From Bradyrhizobium lablabi (GTDB taxonomy: Bacteria > Pseudomonadota > Alphaproteobacteria > Rhizobiales > Xanthobacteraceae), in NCBI RefSeq assembly GCF_001440475.1, contig NZ_LLYB01000106.1, positions 20,665-66,186 on the forward strand: a DNA stretch of 45,522 nt. The letters are read 5' to 3'. Position numbers and translations under genes: made by a program. The notes beneath the pieces are model-generated. The model searched no databases. It saw only the letters and a program-made list of their open reading frames with translations, and was not told the origin of the DNA. Shown here piece after piece: positions 35,184 to 43,471 of the stretch (position 1 is the first letter of the stretch; the number at the start of each line of letters is the position of its first letter).

Positions 35184-35307
35184 CTACGGCGCTCGGCGCT
35201 GCATCGCAAGAAGCTTGGCCGGAAACGGCCAAACTTTAGGGAACGTTAAAGCGGGCTCGGTACGGTCGGAGCAATACGGCGCAATATTCGTAAAGTTCCG
35301 CGGTAAA

Positions 35308-36561
35308 ATGGCTCATATCTGGCAAGCGCTGCGGTCCGGCGAATGGCTCACGGCTTCGCGCGTCCGCGCCTATTGCCTGATCCTGCTCGCCCTCGCCGGC
35401 CTGGCCATCGTCGGCTGGATCGCGCTGTCGCATGACCTGGTCGACCGTAACGGCAAGCCGATCGGCACCGACTTCTCCAGCTTCTACACGGCCGGCGCGC
35501 TGGCGCTGGAGGGGCGAGCGGCCGACGTCTACAACATGGCCCTGCATCACGCCCGTGAGCGCCAATTGTTCGGGCCCGATACGCCGTTCTACGGCTGGCT
35601 CTATCCGCCGAGCTTTTTCCTCGTGGCCGCGCCGCTGGCGCTTTTGCCCTACGCGCTGGCGCTTGCCGTATGGCAGGGCCTTACGTTCGCATTCTACCTC
35701 GGCGTGATCGGCGCGATCCTGCGGCCGGCGCGGCAGCAGCACGGCGCGATCGGCCGACTGTGGCTGGCGGTGGCCGTCGCCTTTCCCGCCGTCTTCATCA
35801 ATCTCGGCCACGGGCAGAACGGCTTTCTAAGCGCCGCCTTGCTGGGTGCGGCGTTGGTCGCGCTACCGCGACGACCGCTTGTCGCCGGCGTCCTGTTTGG
35901 CCTTCTGTCCTACAAGCCGCAGTTCGCGCTCGTCATTCCCCTGGCGCTGGTGGCCGGCGGACAATGGCGCGCGTTTTTTTCCGCGGGCGTCACCGTGATC
36001 GTTCTCGCCGGCGCATCCGCCGCCTTGTTCGGGGTCGATGCCTGGACCGCGTTCTTCGCTTCCACCGAGGTCTCGCGCAAGCTGCTGCTGGAAGAAGGCA
36101 ATGTCGGCTTCGAGAAACTGCAGAGCACGTTTGCCGCAATCAGGCTGTGGGGCGGCGGCGTGACGTCAGCCTACATGGCGCAAACAGCGGTGTCCGTGCT
36201 CACGGTCGCCGCCACCGCGTGGGTCTGGCATGCAGGCCGCGATCACGCCATCAAGGCGGCGCTCCTGATCGCCGCCACCGCGCTCGCCTCCCCGCACATC
36301 CTTGACTACGACCTGATGCTGCTTGCGCCGGCGCTCGCCTTCTTCGTCGCGGCAAGACCGGATGCGCGCTTCGGCGACTTTGAGATCAGCCTGCTCGCGT
36401 TTGTCTGGATCGCACCGCTGCTATCGCGCAGCATCGCAGGTGTCAGCTACATCCCCCTGGGCCTGTTCGCGGAGCTGGCCTTCTGTGCACTTGTCTTGCG
36501 GCGCGCGGCCCTCGATCGCGCCAGCCATGCGCTTGGCGCGCCCCGCGTCGCGCAAGCGTGA
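35308..36561 (+). CDS. GT87 (DUF2029) membrane glycosyltransferase
   Basis: The 417-residue protein has about ten membrane segments and the GT-C features of DUF2029/GT87: a first loop with IGTDFSSFYTAGALALEGRA (the conserved acid), a second with FYGWLYPPSFFLVAAPLALL, NLGHGQNGF, and the SYKPQFALVIPLALV block that is the family signature. Such enzymes add mannose or another sugar from a polyprenyl-linked donor in envelope glycans; the acceptor is unknown. I started at 35308 because earlier codons give a hydrophilic leader. Confidence 0.85.
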   Translation: MAHIWQALRSGEWLTASRVRAYCLILLALAGLAIVGWIALSHDLVDRNGKPIGTDFSSFYTAGALALEGRAADVYNMALHHARERQLFGPDTPFYGWLYPPSFFLVAAPLALLPYALALAVWQGLTFAFYLGVIGAILRPARQQHGAIGRLWLAVAVAFPAVFINLGHGQNGFLSAALLGAALVALPRRPLVAGVLFGLLSYKPQFALVIPLALVAGGQWRAFFSAGVTVIVLAGASAALFGVDAWTAFFASTEVSRKLLLEEGNVGFEKLQSTFAAIRLWGGGVTSAYMAQTAVSVLTVAATAWVWHAGRDHAIKAALLIAATALASPHILDYDLMLLAPALAFFVAARPDARFGDFEISLLAFVWIAPLLSRSIAGVSYIPLGLFAELAFCALVLRRAALDRASHALGAPRVAQA

Positions 36562-36761
36562 TCTTTGTTGTTCCGCCGTGTTGATGAAAACATGCTGCGC
36601 GCGTGCAGTGCAGTAGAGGTTTTCGACTTTTTCCATTCCGCGGGACTTGCGACGCGGTGATATCGGCATCATTCTTTGGCCGCGTTGCGGTGCGAACCGC
36701 TGAGGCGCAGGCGCGCAACTGCTGCGTGCGTGCTTTCTCGATCGGAGTGAAATCCAGGACG

Positions 36762-37415
36762 ATGTACAAGCTCTATTCGATGCAACGCTCCGGCAACAGC
36801 TACAAGGTCCGCCTTGCGCTGGCGCTGCTCAACGCGCCGTACGAGGCCATCGAAGTCGACATTCTCCGCGGCGAAAGCCGCACGCCGGATTTTCTGGAGA
36901 AGAATCCCAGCGGACAGGTGCCGCTGCTGGAAGTCGCCGAAGGCCGCTACCTCGCCGAGTCCAACGCCATCCTCTGGTATGTCTGCGGCGGCACATCGCT
37001 GGCGCCGGAGTCGCGGGTCGAGCGCGCCGAAGCGCTGCAATGGATGTTCTTCGAGCAGCACGCGCTGGAGCCCAATATCGGCGCCGCCTATTTCTGGCTG
37101 TCGCTGGTCAAGGGCGGCCGCGACCTGCAGACGCATGCGCTGGAGGACTGGATGGAGCGCGGCTATGCCGCGCTGCAGGTGATGGAAAACCACCTCAAGA
37201 CCCGCGCCTATTTCGCCGCCGGGCAGCTCACGGTCGCCGATATCGCGCTGTACGGCTACACCCATGTCGCCGACCGCTGCGACTACGACCTCGCCACTTT
37301 CCCGGCCATCCGCGCCTGGCTGCGGCGGGTCGAACAGACCCCGGGCTTCGTCACCATGGACTGGCGGCCCGAGAGCGAGGTCGACGACCAGGCCGGCATC
37401 GTCGCCGGCGCTTGA
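36762..37415 (+). CDS. Glutathione S-transferase family protein
   Basis: The 217-residue protein begins MYKLYSMQRSGNSYKVRLAL, then GQVPLLEVAEGRYLAESNAI (the cis-Pro and glutathione-contact motif) and a helical C-terminal domain with AGQLTVADIALYGYTHVA. Ser10 is the probable catalytic residue. It is longer than the GST at 16855 and only distantly like it. CCAGGACG precedes the chosen ATG. Substrate unknown. Confidence 0.9.
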   Translation: MYKLYSMQRSGNSYKVRLALALLNAPYEAIEVDILRGESRTPDFLEKNPSGQVPLLEVAEGRYLAESNAILWYVCGGTSLAPESRVERAEALQWMFFEQHALEPNIGAAYFWLSLVKGGRDLQTHALEDWMERGYAALQVMENHLKTRAYFAAGQLTVADIALYGYTHVADRCDYDLATFPAIRAWLRRVEQTPGFVTMDWRPESEVDDQAGIVAGA

Positions 37416-37613
37416 CCGCCGCCAGGCCGGCAGCAGGCCCCCTCACTTTCGCGCGAGCGGAGCGCCAAAAGTTAACAATAGCGGGTATAAGATTAACCTT
37501 TGCCGCTATTCTGCCATTTTCAAACGGCCGATCGCCGCATTGTTGCCGGTGATCGTTGCAAGGTTTTCCTGACATCGCGGGGTGATTCGCCCCGCACTGC
37601 GAGGATTTGGACC

Positions 37614-37787
37614 ATGGTTCGGTCGCCTGGCACGGTCGGCTTCGAAAGCCGCCGTGCGCCCGTTGCTTCTTCCCGATTGCTTGGAGCGATCGCTACTTCG
37701 CTCGCAATCGGCACGCTATCGCTTTGCCTCATGGTCACGCTGACGGTGCTGTCGATCAAGGCCACCGTCGCGATGCCCTTTCCTTAA
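37614..37787 (+). CDS. Small single-span membrane protein
   Basis: This 57-residue open frame begins MVRSPGTVGFESRRAPVASS and continues RLLGAIATSLAIGTLSLCLM, VTLTVLSIKATVAMPFP. The basic start and one hydrophobic helix (about 22-50) predict an N-in inner-membrane anchor. GAGG lies 9 bases before the ATG and a GCGGGG/CCCCGC hairpin lies in the leader. There is no recognised family. Coding is likely but not proven. Confidence 0.5.
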   Translation: MVRSPGTVGFESRRAPVASSRLLGAIATSLAIGTLSLCLMVTLTVLSIKATVAMPFP

Positions 37788-37812
37788 TGGTTGCGGCTTT
37801 TTTGTTTGCATC

Positions 37813-37852
37813 ATTAGCGAACGCGCGATGACATTGGCGAACGCGCGATGAT
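37813..37852. repeat. Tandem 20-base repeat upstream of the sugar dehydrogenase
   Basis: Two units of 20 bases (ATTAGCGAACGCGCGATGAC and ATTGGCGAACGCGCGATGAT) follow head to tail, differing at 2 positions, and end 21 bases before the ATG at 37874. They cover the likely promoter/leader of that gene. Confidence 0.7.
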
Positions 37853-37873
37853 CGACATCGCGATTGGACTCGC

Positions 37874-39034
37874 ATGAAGACACCTGTTGGCCTTGTCACC
37901 GTCGCGCTGGCGGTAGCGATCCTGCTGGCGGTCTCGTTCCTGATCGCCACCAGCACGCGCGGCCAGGAGCAGGCGTTCGGTTCCTCTGCCGGCGAGCTCG
38001 AGGTGCGGACCGTCGCACGGGGCCTCGTCAATCCCTGGGCGCTGGCGTTCCTGCCGGATGGGAAGATGCTGGTGACCGAGCGCCCCGGCCGCATGCGCCT
38101 CGTCACCGCCGAAGGGCAAATCTCGCCGCCGCTCAAGGGCGTGCCCGAGGCGTGGGCCTCCGGCCAGGGCGGCCTGCTCGATGTCGTCACCGACAAATCC
38201 TTTGCGCAGAACAAGACCATCTATTTCTGTTACGCCGAACGAAGCGAGGGCGGCGGACGTACCACGGCCGCGCGCGCTAAACTGAACGACGGCAATGGCC
38301 GCCTCGACGAGGTCAAGATCATCTTCCGCCAGCAGGGGCCGCTGTCGTCAGGCAATCACTATGGTTGCCGCATCGCGCAGGCCGATGACGGCAATCTGTT
38401 CGTGGCGCTCGGCGATCACTTCACCTATCGCGACGAGGCGCAAAACCTCGGCAATCACCTCGGCAAGATCGTCCGGATCGCGCCGGATGGTTCGGTGCCG
38501 TCGGGCAATCCATTTGCCGGCCGCGCCGGTGCCAAGCCGGAAATCTGGAGTTACGGGCACCGCAACGTGCAGGCGCTTGCGATCAATCCGGCGACTGGCG
38601 AGCCCTGGGAAATCGAGCATGGCCCGCGTGGCGGCGACGAAGTCAATGTCGCCGGCAAGGGCAAGAATTACGGCTGGCCGGTGATCGGCTACGGCATCGA
38701 TTATTCCGGCGCGAAGATCCACGACGCGACAGCCAAGGACGGCATGGAGCAGCCGCTGAAATACTGGGTACCGTCGATCGCGCCGTCAGGCATGGCCTTC
38801 TACACCGGAAAGCTGTTTCCGAAATGGAACGGCAGCCTGTTTTTGGGCGCGCTGCGCGGCACGATGCTGGTGCGGCTGACGCTGAACGGCAACACGGTGG
38901 CGTCGGAGGAGCGGCTTTTACAGAACCTGCACGAGCGCATCCGTGACGTCCGCCAGGGACCGGACGGCGCGCTGTGGCTACTCACAGACAGCTCGAACGG
39001 ACGCGTCCTGAGGGTGACGCCGGCCGCTAAATGA
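37874..39034 (+). CDS. PQQ-dependent aldose sugar dehydrogenase (Asd/YliI type)
   Basis: This 386-residue protein has a signal anchor (TVALAVAILLAVSFLIATST), then the six-bladed-propeller motifs of soluble PQQ glucose dehydrogenase-like enzymes: GLVNPWALAFLPDGKMLVTE, GQGGLLDVVTDKSFAQNKTI, GNHYGCRIAQADDGNLFVAL (catalytic His region), WSYGHRNVQALAINPATGEP, and WEIEHGPRGGDEVNVAGKGK. It should oxidise aldose sugars in the periplasm using PQQ and pass electrons to the respiratory chain. The PQQ-synthesis genes are not in the window. Confidence 0.9.
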   Translation: MKTPVGLVTVALAVAILLAVSFLIATSTRGQEQAFGSSAGELEVRTVARGLVNPWALAFLPDGKMLVTERPGRMRLVTAEGQISPPLKGVPEAWASGQGGLLDVVTDKSFAQNKTIYFCYAERSEGGGRTTAARAKLNDGNGRLDEVKIIFRQQGPLSSGNHYGCRIAQADDGNLFVALGDHFTYRDEAQNLGNHLGKIVRIAPDGSVPSGNPFAGRAGAKPEIWSYGHRNVQALAINPATGEPWEIEHGPRGGDEVNVAGKGKNYGWPVIGYGIDYSGAKIHDATAKDGMEQPLKYWVPSIAPSGMAFYTGKLFPKWNGSLFLGALRGTMLVRLTLNGNTVASEERLLQNLHERIRDVRQGPDGALWLLTDSSNGRVLRVTPAAK

Positions 39035-39058
39035 TTTTGTGTCCGTGGACTCTATCCG

Positions 39059-39171
39059 CGTCATTGCGAGCGCAGCGAAGCAATCCACGTCTCAGCACAG
39101 GGATAGATGGATTGCTCCGCTGAGCCTGTCATCGGGCGCGCATTCGCGCGACGCGTTGGCTCGCAATGACG
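39059..39171. repeat. Dispersed repeat, family C, copy 2
   Basis: It opens CGTCATTGCGAGCGCAGCGA and AGCAATCCACG, then TGGATTGCTCCGC, and closes GGCTCGCAATGACG. Outer and inner arms are inverted, as in the copy at 29814. It lies in the gap between the sugar dehydrogenase and the M20 peptidase, the two genes being convergent. Confidence 0.75.
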
Positions 39172-39226
39172 GGTGGACATAGCTTCACACTCTCTCAGGC
39201 CCGCATCAGAGCCAAGTGGATACCGC

Positions 39227-40513
39227 TTACTTCAGCTTGCCGCTCGACAGATCCATGATCATGCGCGTGGCGAGATAGAGGCGCGGCACGATGGTGTCGA
39301 CCTTCACATATTCGGCATCGTTGGAGTGCGCGCCGAAGCTCGACAGGCCCATGCCTTCGACCACCGCGCCCTTCGCCTTGAGGCCGGCGAACGCCGCGTC
39401 AGTGCCGCCGCCGGTGGCCTTCTCGGCCACGTTGAGCGACATGCCGAGTTCCCGATAGATCGTCTTGCCGTGATCGGTGACACGGCGCGAAGCGTCGGTG
39501 GCCTCGAGCGGCGGCCGGCGCACCTCGAATTTGAGATCCACCCTGGAGTCGGGCAGCAGCTTCGTCTTGATCTTGTCCTGCAGCGCCTTCTCGAGCCCGG
39601 CGAAATCCGCCACCTTGAGCGCGCGCGCATCGGCCTGCGCCGTGGCTTCGGCCGGAATGACGTTGCGGTTGGTGCCGGCCTTGGCGACGGTCCAGTTCAG
39701 CTTCAGGCCCTGCTCGGGCCTGGACAGTTCCTTCATCTGCAAGAGCTGATGCGACAGCTCGTACAGCGCATTGACGCCGCCTTCGGGCCGGGAGCCCGCA
39801 TGCGACGCCTTGCCATGCACCGTGAGATAGGCCGAGCCGATGCCGCTGGTGGCAAGCCGCAGCGCGCCGTCGGTGCCGCCGCCTTCGAACGAGAACACGG
39901 CGTCCTGCTCGGCGGCGAGACGCGTGATGGTGCTGCGCCAGCCGGGCGAAGAGATCTCCTCGTCGCCATTGATCAGCACCGTGAGCTCGCCATACTCCTT
40001 GAAGTTCAGCTTCTGCAGCATGGCCACGGCGTGGATGATGAGGGCGATGCCCTGCTTGTCGTCGGCAATGCCGAGGCCATAGGCCTTGTCGCCATCGATG
40101 CGGAACGGCTGATCCTTCAGCATGCCCTTGAGGTATACCGTATCCATGTGCGCGATCAGCATGATCTTCGCGCTACCCGTGCCCTTGAAAACGGCGTGCA
40201 CGGCCGGGCCCACTTTCTCGGGCGTGTCGTCGAGGCGGTAGATGTCGCTGGGCTGCAGGACCTCCACGGTTCCGCCGAGTTGCTTGAGCTGGCCGGCAAT
40301 GCGCTCGGCGAGCCGGTTCAGGCCTTCGATGTCGCCGCTGCCGGATTCGATCTGCACGAGATCACGCAGCGTATCGAGCAGCGGCTGCTGCTCCTTCTGC
40401 GCCAGTGCGTGGACATCGGCCACCGGCGCGGCGTGCGCCACGGCGGCAAATGCCAGCGCGAGCGATGCGATCAATGGACGAACAAAGGACAAGGCAGCGT
40501 GCGGTCGGGGCAT
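39227..40513 (-). CDS. M20 family metallopeptidase (carboxypeptidase G2-like)
   Basis: This 428-residue secreted protein has a signal peptide (LIASLALAFAAVAHA) and the M20 metal ligands: LIAHMDTVYLKG, AYGLGIADDKQGIAL (bridging Asp), INGDEEISSPGWRS (catalytic Glu pair), FSFEGGGTDGALR and the final His in FGAHSNDAEYVKVD. The dimerisation domain starts near AYLTVHGKASHAGSRPEGGV. It is closest to carboxypeptidase G2-like enzymes that cut C-terminal glutamate from folates or peptides. The start MPRPHAALS is chosen as the one directly before the signal peptide. Confidence 0.92.
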   Translation of the reverse strand: MPRPHAALSFVRPLIASLALAFAAVAHAAPVADVHALAQKEQQPLLDTLRDLVQIESGSGDIEGLNRLAERIAGQLKQLGGTVEVLQPSDIYRLDDTPEKVGPAVHAVFKGTGSAKIMLIAHMDTVYLKGMLKDQPFRIDGDKAYGLGIADDKQGIALIIHAVAMLQKLNFKEYGELTVLINGDEEISSPGWRSTITRLAAEQDAVFSFEGGGTDGALRLATSGIGSAYLTVHGKASHAGSRPEGGVNALYELSHQLLQMKELSRPEQGLKLNWTVAKAGTNRNVIPAEATAQADARALKVADFAGLEKALQDKIKTKLLPDSRVDLKFEVRRPPLEATDASRRVTDHGKTIYRELGMSLNVAEKATGGGTDAAFAGLKAKGAVVEGMGLSSFGAHSNDAEYVKVDTIVPRLYLATRMIMDLSSGKLK

Positions 40514-40632
40514 GGCGCGGCGGTCCGTGAGGTTGGAAGCAGGAAGTTGATAATGCAGCACTGAAGCATCGTGGCGGGCAGGCTACAACCCCTGTCCAAC
40601 AGCCTTGTTCCGTATACTCCATACAAGAGCGC

Positions 40633-40986
40633 TCACGCCCATTTGTGAAAGATCAGAAACGCGCCGATGGCGATGAAGAGAAAGCCGAGCGCGTGATTCC
40701 ACCCCAGCGGCTCTTTCAGGTAGAGCACCGAGAAGGCGGCGAACACCACCAGCGTGATCACCTCCTGGATGGTCTTGAGCTGGGCTGCTGAATACACCGC
40801 GCTGCCCCAGCGATTGGCCGGCACCGCCAGCCAATATTCGACGAAGGCGATCCCCCAGCTCACCAGCACCACCGTCGGTAGCGCGCTTTCCTTGAATTTC
40901 AGATGGCCGTACCAGGCGAAGGTCATGAAGACGTTGGAGGCAAACAGCATCAGGATCGGCAGCAGCGTCGGCGAAACAGTGGGCAT
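40633..40986 (-). CDS. DUF486 (DMT-like) small membrane protein
   Basis: The 117-residue protein has four membrane segments (LLPILMLFASNVFMTFAWYG, VVLVSWGIAFVEYWLAVPAN, LKTIQEVITLVVFAAFSVLY, GFLFIAIGAFLIF) and the family start/loop pattern (HLKFKESALP). It matches DUF486 in length and topology and resembles half of a drug/metabolite transporter. Function unproven. AGAGGACATCG precedes the ATG at 40986. Confidence 0.88.
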   Translation of the reverse strand: MPTVSPTLLPILMLFASNVFMTFAWYGHLKFKESALPTVVLVSWGIAFVEYWLAVPANRWGSAVYSAAQLKTIQEVITLVVFAAFSVLYLKEPLGWNHALGFLFIAIGAFLIFHKWA

Positions 40987-41187
40987 CGATGTCCTCTTGC
41001 AAAATGTCGTGTGGCTCAATCGAGCGGTGCGGTACCCCGTTCCCTAACTCGATATCATTTGATTTCAAAAATACGAAAGCTCGACGCATTCCCGCAACGC
41101 CCTCTTAGGACTGGCGGCAGAAAGGCGTGCACAATCGCAACAATCAGGCATGCTTGCGTCATATTCCCGGCAAGTGACGAGAACGGC

Positions 41188-42000
41188 ATGCAGTTCAACT
41201 GGCGCGCAATCTCCGGTCCGGCTCTTACAACGGCGGCGGCGTTGATCGCCTTCCTCGTCGACCGACATGTCGTGGCGGTCCCCAATCCCGCGCCGCTGTT
41301 CGTCTGCATCGTCGCCTTTGCCGCCTCTATCAGTGGTATCGTCTCGGGTCTTGCCAGCGCGGTCATCGCGGTAGTGTCTTCCGCGCTGTTCTTCCTCAAC
41401 CATCGCGCCGCCCCCGGTTACGACATGTCGGACCTGGCGCGCATGCTGCTGCTCGCGGTAACCGCCGGCGGCACCGCGCTGATCACCGGGCTGCTGAGGC
41501 AGAAATGGGTCGATGCATTCGCGTGGGAGAAGAAGCACCACGCCACCGCGGACCGCCTGTCGGCCGCGCTCGACCAGGTCGACATCGGCATCGTGCTGCT
41601 CGATTCCGACACCCGCGCCGAATTCATCAACCGCGCCTTCCGCAGTTACTTCAAGCTGTCCGACGAACAGGCCGACAGCAAGCCGCCCTTCATTGCGCTG
41701 ATGTATCACGGCCGCGACACCGGCGCCTGGCAACTGCCCGAGGACGAACTCAGCGCCTTCATCGCCAAGCGCACCGAGATGATCCGCACCGGCGATTCCA
41801 CGCCGATCAACATCGAACTCGTGGACGGAGAGGTGTTGCGCTTCATCTGCACCGCACTGCCCGATGGTGGACGCATGCTGAGCTATACGCCGATCACCGA
41901 CCTCGTCCGCCACACCGACGATCCCGGCAGCGCGGAGTACTATCGCACGTTACGCGGCAGCTATCGCAACCTTGCCCAGCAGCTCGGCGCTGCGGAGTAG
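41188..42000 (+). CDS. Membrane PAS-domain protein without output domain
   Basis: This 270-residue protein has three to four N-terminal membrane segments (ALTTAAALIAFLVDRHVV, PLFVCIVAFAASISGIVSGL, ASAVIAVVSSALFFL, MLLLAVTAGGTALITGLL), like the DUF4118/KdpD-type sensor region. A linker and one PAS domain follow (AALDQVDIGIVLLDSDTRAE through MLSYTPITDLV, PAS_7-like). There is no kinase, cyclase or effector domain, and the frame ends in a short acidic tail. It may pair with a separate kinase or be a shortened sensor. Start: the ATG at 41188, with a weak ribosome site. Confidence 0.8.
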   Translation: MQFNWRAISGPALTTAAALIAFLVDRHVVAVPNPAPLFVCIVAFAASISGIVSGLASAVIAVVSSALFFLNHRAAPGYDMSDLARMLLLAVTAGGTALITGLLRQKWVDAFAWEKKHHATADRLSAALDQVDIGIVLLDSDTRAEFINRAFRSYFKLSDEQADSKPPFIALMYHGRDTGAWQLPEDELSAFIAKRTEMIRTGDSTPINIELVDGEVLRFICTALPDGGRMLSYTPITDLVRHTDDPGSAEYYRTLRGSYRNLAQQLGAAE

Positions 42001-42025
42001 AAGCGCTCCAACGCGGGCGGCTCTC

Positions 42026-42186
42026 CTTAAACCTCGCCCCGCTTGCGGGGAGAGGTCGGATTGCCTCGGCGATGCGAAGCATCGTCCGGTGCAATCCGGG
42101 TGAGGGGGTACAGGTCTCACCACGTACGCGACTCGCGGAGGCAGCCCCTCACCCCACCCCTCTCCCCGTAAAGAACGGGGAGAGGG
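42026..42186. repeat. Composite palindromic repeat, family A, copy 1
   Basis: It contains the hairpin CCCCGCTTGCGGGG near 42037, GGATTGC...GCAATCC arms, GGGTGAGGGGGTACAGGTCT near 42099, and a terminal CTCTCCCCGT/ACGGGGAGAG hairpin near 42160-42185. The same ordered units recur at 44434-44569 in the opposite orientation. Confidence 0.8.
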
Positions 42187-42295
42187 AGCGCATCGAGCGC
42201 GCCCGCAAAAGTTGATCGGTTCCCTCCCCGCCTGTAGTAAGGAGTCTCAACGCGCGTTCGCGACGCTGCCCTCCCACCACAACGGAAATCGCTCA

Positions 42296-42757
42296 ATGTC
42301 CGGCGACCTCATCATCCGCTTCGTCACCCGTCAGGACTACGCGCAATGGCTGCCGCTATGGGACGGCTACAACGCCTTCTACGGCCGCTCGGGCCCGACT
42401 GCGCTGGCACCCGAGATCACGGCGATGACCTGGGCGCGCTTCTTCGACGCCTATGAGCCGGTGCACGCGCTGGTCGCCGAGCGCGGCGGCGAGCTGCTCG
42501 GGCTGACGCACTACCTGTTTCACCGCTCCACGACCATGATCGAGCCGAACTGCTATCTGCAGGATCTGTTCACCAGTCCGGAATCGCGCGTCAAGGGCGT
42601 CGGCCGCGCGCTCATCAATGGCGTCTACGAACAGGCAAAACTCGCCGGCGCATCGCGCGTCTATTGGCAGACGCACGAAACCAACCACACCGCGATGCAG
42701 CTTTACGACAAGGTCGCGGACCGCTCCGGCTTCGTGGTGTATCGCAAGATGCTTTGA
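42296..42757 (+). CDS. GNAT family N-acetyltransferase
   Basis: This 153-residue protein opens with LIIRFVTRQDYAQWLPLWDG and has the coenzyme-A motif DLFTSPESRVKGVGRALING (about residues 94-113), then GASRVYWQTHETNHTAMQLY and a final DRSGFVVYRKML. It matches the small GNAT enzymes that acetylate amines or amino acids. The start MSGDLIIR at 42296 was chosen over the longer reading. It starts 109 bases after the repeat copy. Substrate unknown. Confidence 0.9.
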   Translation: MSGDLIIRFVTRQDYAQWLPLWDGYNAFYGRSGPTALAPEITAMTWARFFDAYEPVHALVAERGGELLGLTHYLFHRSTTMIEPNCYLQDLFTSPESRVKGVGRALINGVYEQAKLAGASRVYWQTHETNHTAMQLYDKVADRSGFVVYRKML

Positions 42758-42789
42758 CGCCCCAACGCGATACCGCATCTGTGAAATAC

Positions 42790-43179
42790 ATGAATTACCT
42801 GATCAGCGGGGCCGTCGCCTTGATCTCGGCCTTCATTGGCATGTTTCTGCCGATGCTTTCTGCTGTTGGGCCGATTCAAAGGCCGACGAATCTCTTGTTT
42901 GGATTCGTCTATGGGTTCGGCTGGTTCGTTGGAGGGTTCGTGGCGGATGTAAGATCCCGATACGTGGAGGCTTTTGGATCGTTGGTCTGGCCGGCCGCAG
43001 TCCTGCTGCTAGTGACATATCTCCTCGGCCGACAGCTTTCGGATCGGCCCGATCGGAGATTCACGATTGTATCTGGCAGCATCTTCCTCTCGCTCCTGAT
43101 CCTGCCGGGAAATTGGGTTGCGACCACGCCGCTAAAATGCATTCCGACGTATACAAGCACTCTGCTTGCGGTTTATTGA
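42790..43179 (+). CDS. Hypothetical membrane protein, lower GC
   Basis: This 129-residue protein has about four hydrophobic segments (YLISGAVALISAFIGMFLPM, LLFGFVYGFGWFVGGFVADV, SLVWPAAVLLLVTYLLGRQL, IVSGSIFLSLLILPGNWVAT). No family is recognised. Its codons are visibly lower in GC than the neighbours (for example ATA and GTA choices), as in recently acquired DNA. Starts at 42790 (ATG) or 42781 (GTG) are both possible; no good ribosome site is seen. Confidence 0.6.
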   Translation: MNYLISGAVALISAFIGMFLPMLSAVGPIQRPTNLLFGFVYGFGWFVGGFVADVRSRYVEAFGSLVWPAAVLLLVTYLLGRQLSDRPDRRFTIVSGSIFLSLLILPGNWVATTPLKCIPTYTSTLLAVY

Positions 43180-43321
43180 GCTTGCCTGTTGTGTCGCTGC
43201 TCGCGATACGCGTTGCGTGGCACCCTGTGGATAAGTCCCGGTGTCACGCGCGCGTAACAAAGCACGGATAGGTTGCGCCTGCGTCTGATCAGGCCCCCCG
43301 TCTCAGATCACGCGCCCCAGC

Positions 43322-43364
43322 GGTCCCCGTCAGTCGCCGCGTCTGACCGGGGCCGCCTCTTTTT
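43322..43364 (+). terminator. Possible terminator upstream of the aldo/keto reductase gene
   Basis: GGTCCCCGTCAG pairs with CTGACCGGGGCC (one bulged base, 9-base loop) and is followed 2 bases later by CTCTTTTTG. It sits 143 bases after the membrane-protein stop and 108 before the reductase, so it likely ends the upstream transcript. Confidence 0.5.
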
Positions 43365-43471
43365 GTGCTGCATGGCTGCCAAGCGCGAGCGCAGGTCACG
43401 CCGCTGCTTGCGGGTCGAGGCCGTGCGGGCCACAATGCGCCCCTCCCGCGCCCTTCCCACAGGATCGATCC

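Noticed and set aside
37817..37851. Short direct repeats considered as a CRISPR array
   Set aside because: There are only two units of 20 bases with no spacers; this is a tandem duplication, not a CRISPR.
39173..40564. 463-residue plus-strand open frame over the M20 peptidase
   Set aside because: It is antisense to a peptidase with all metal ligands.
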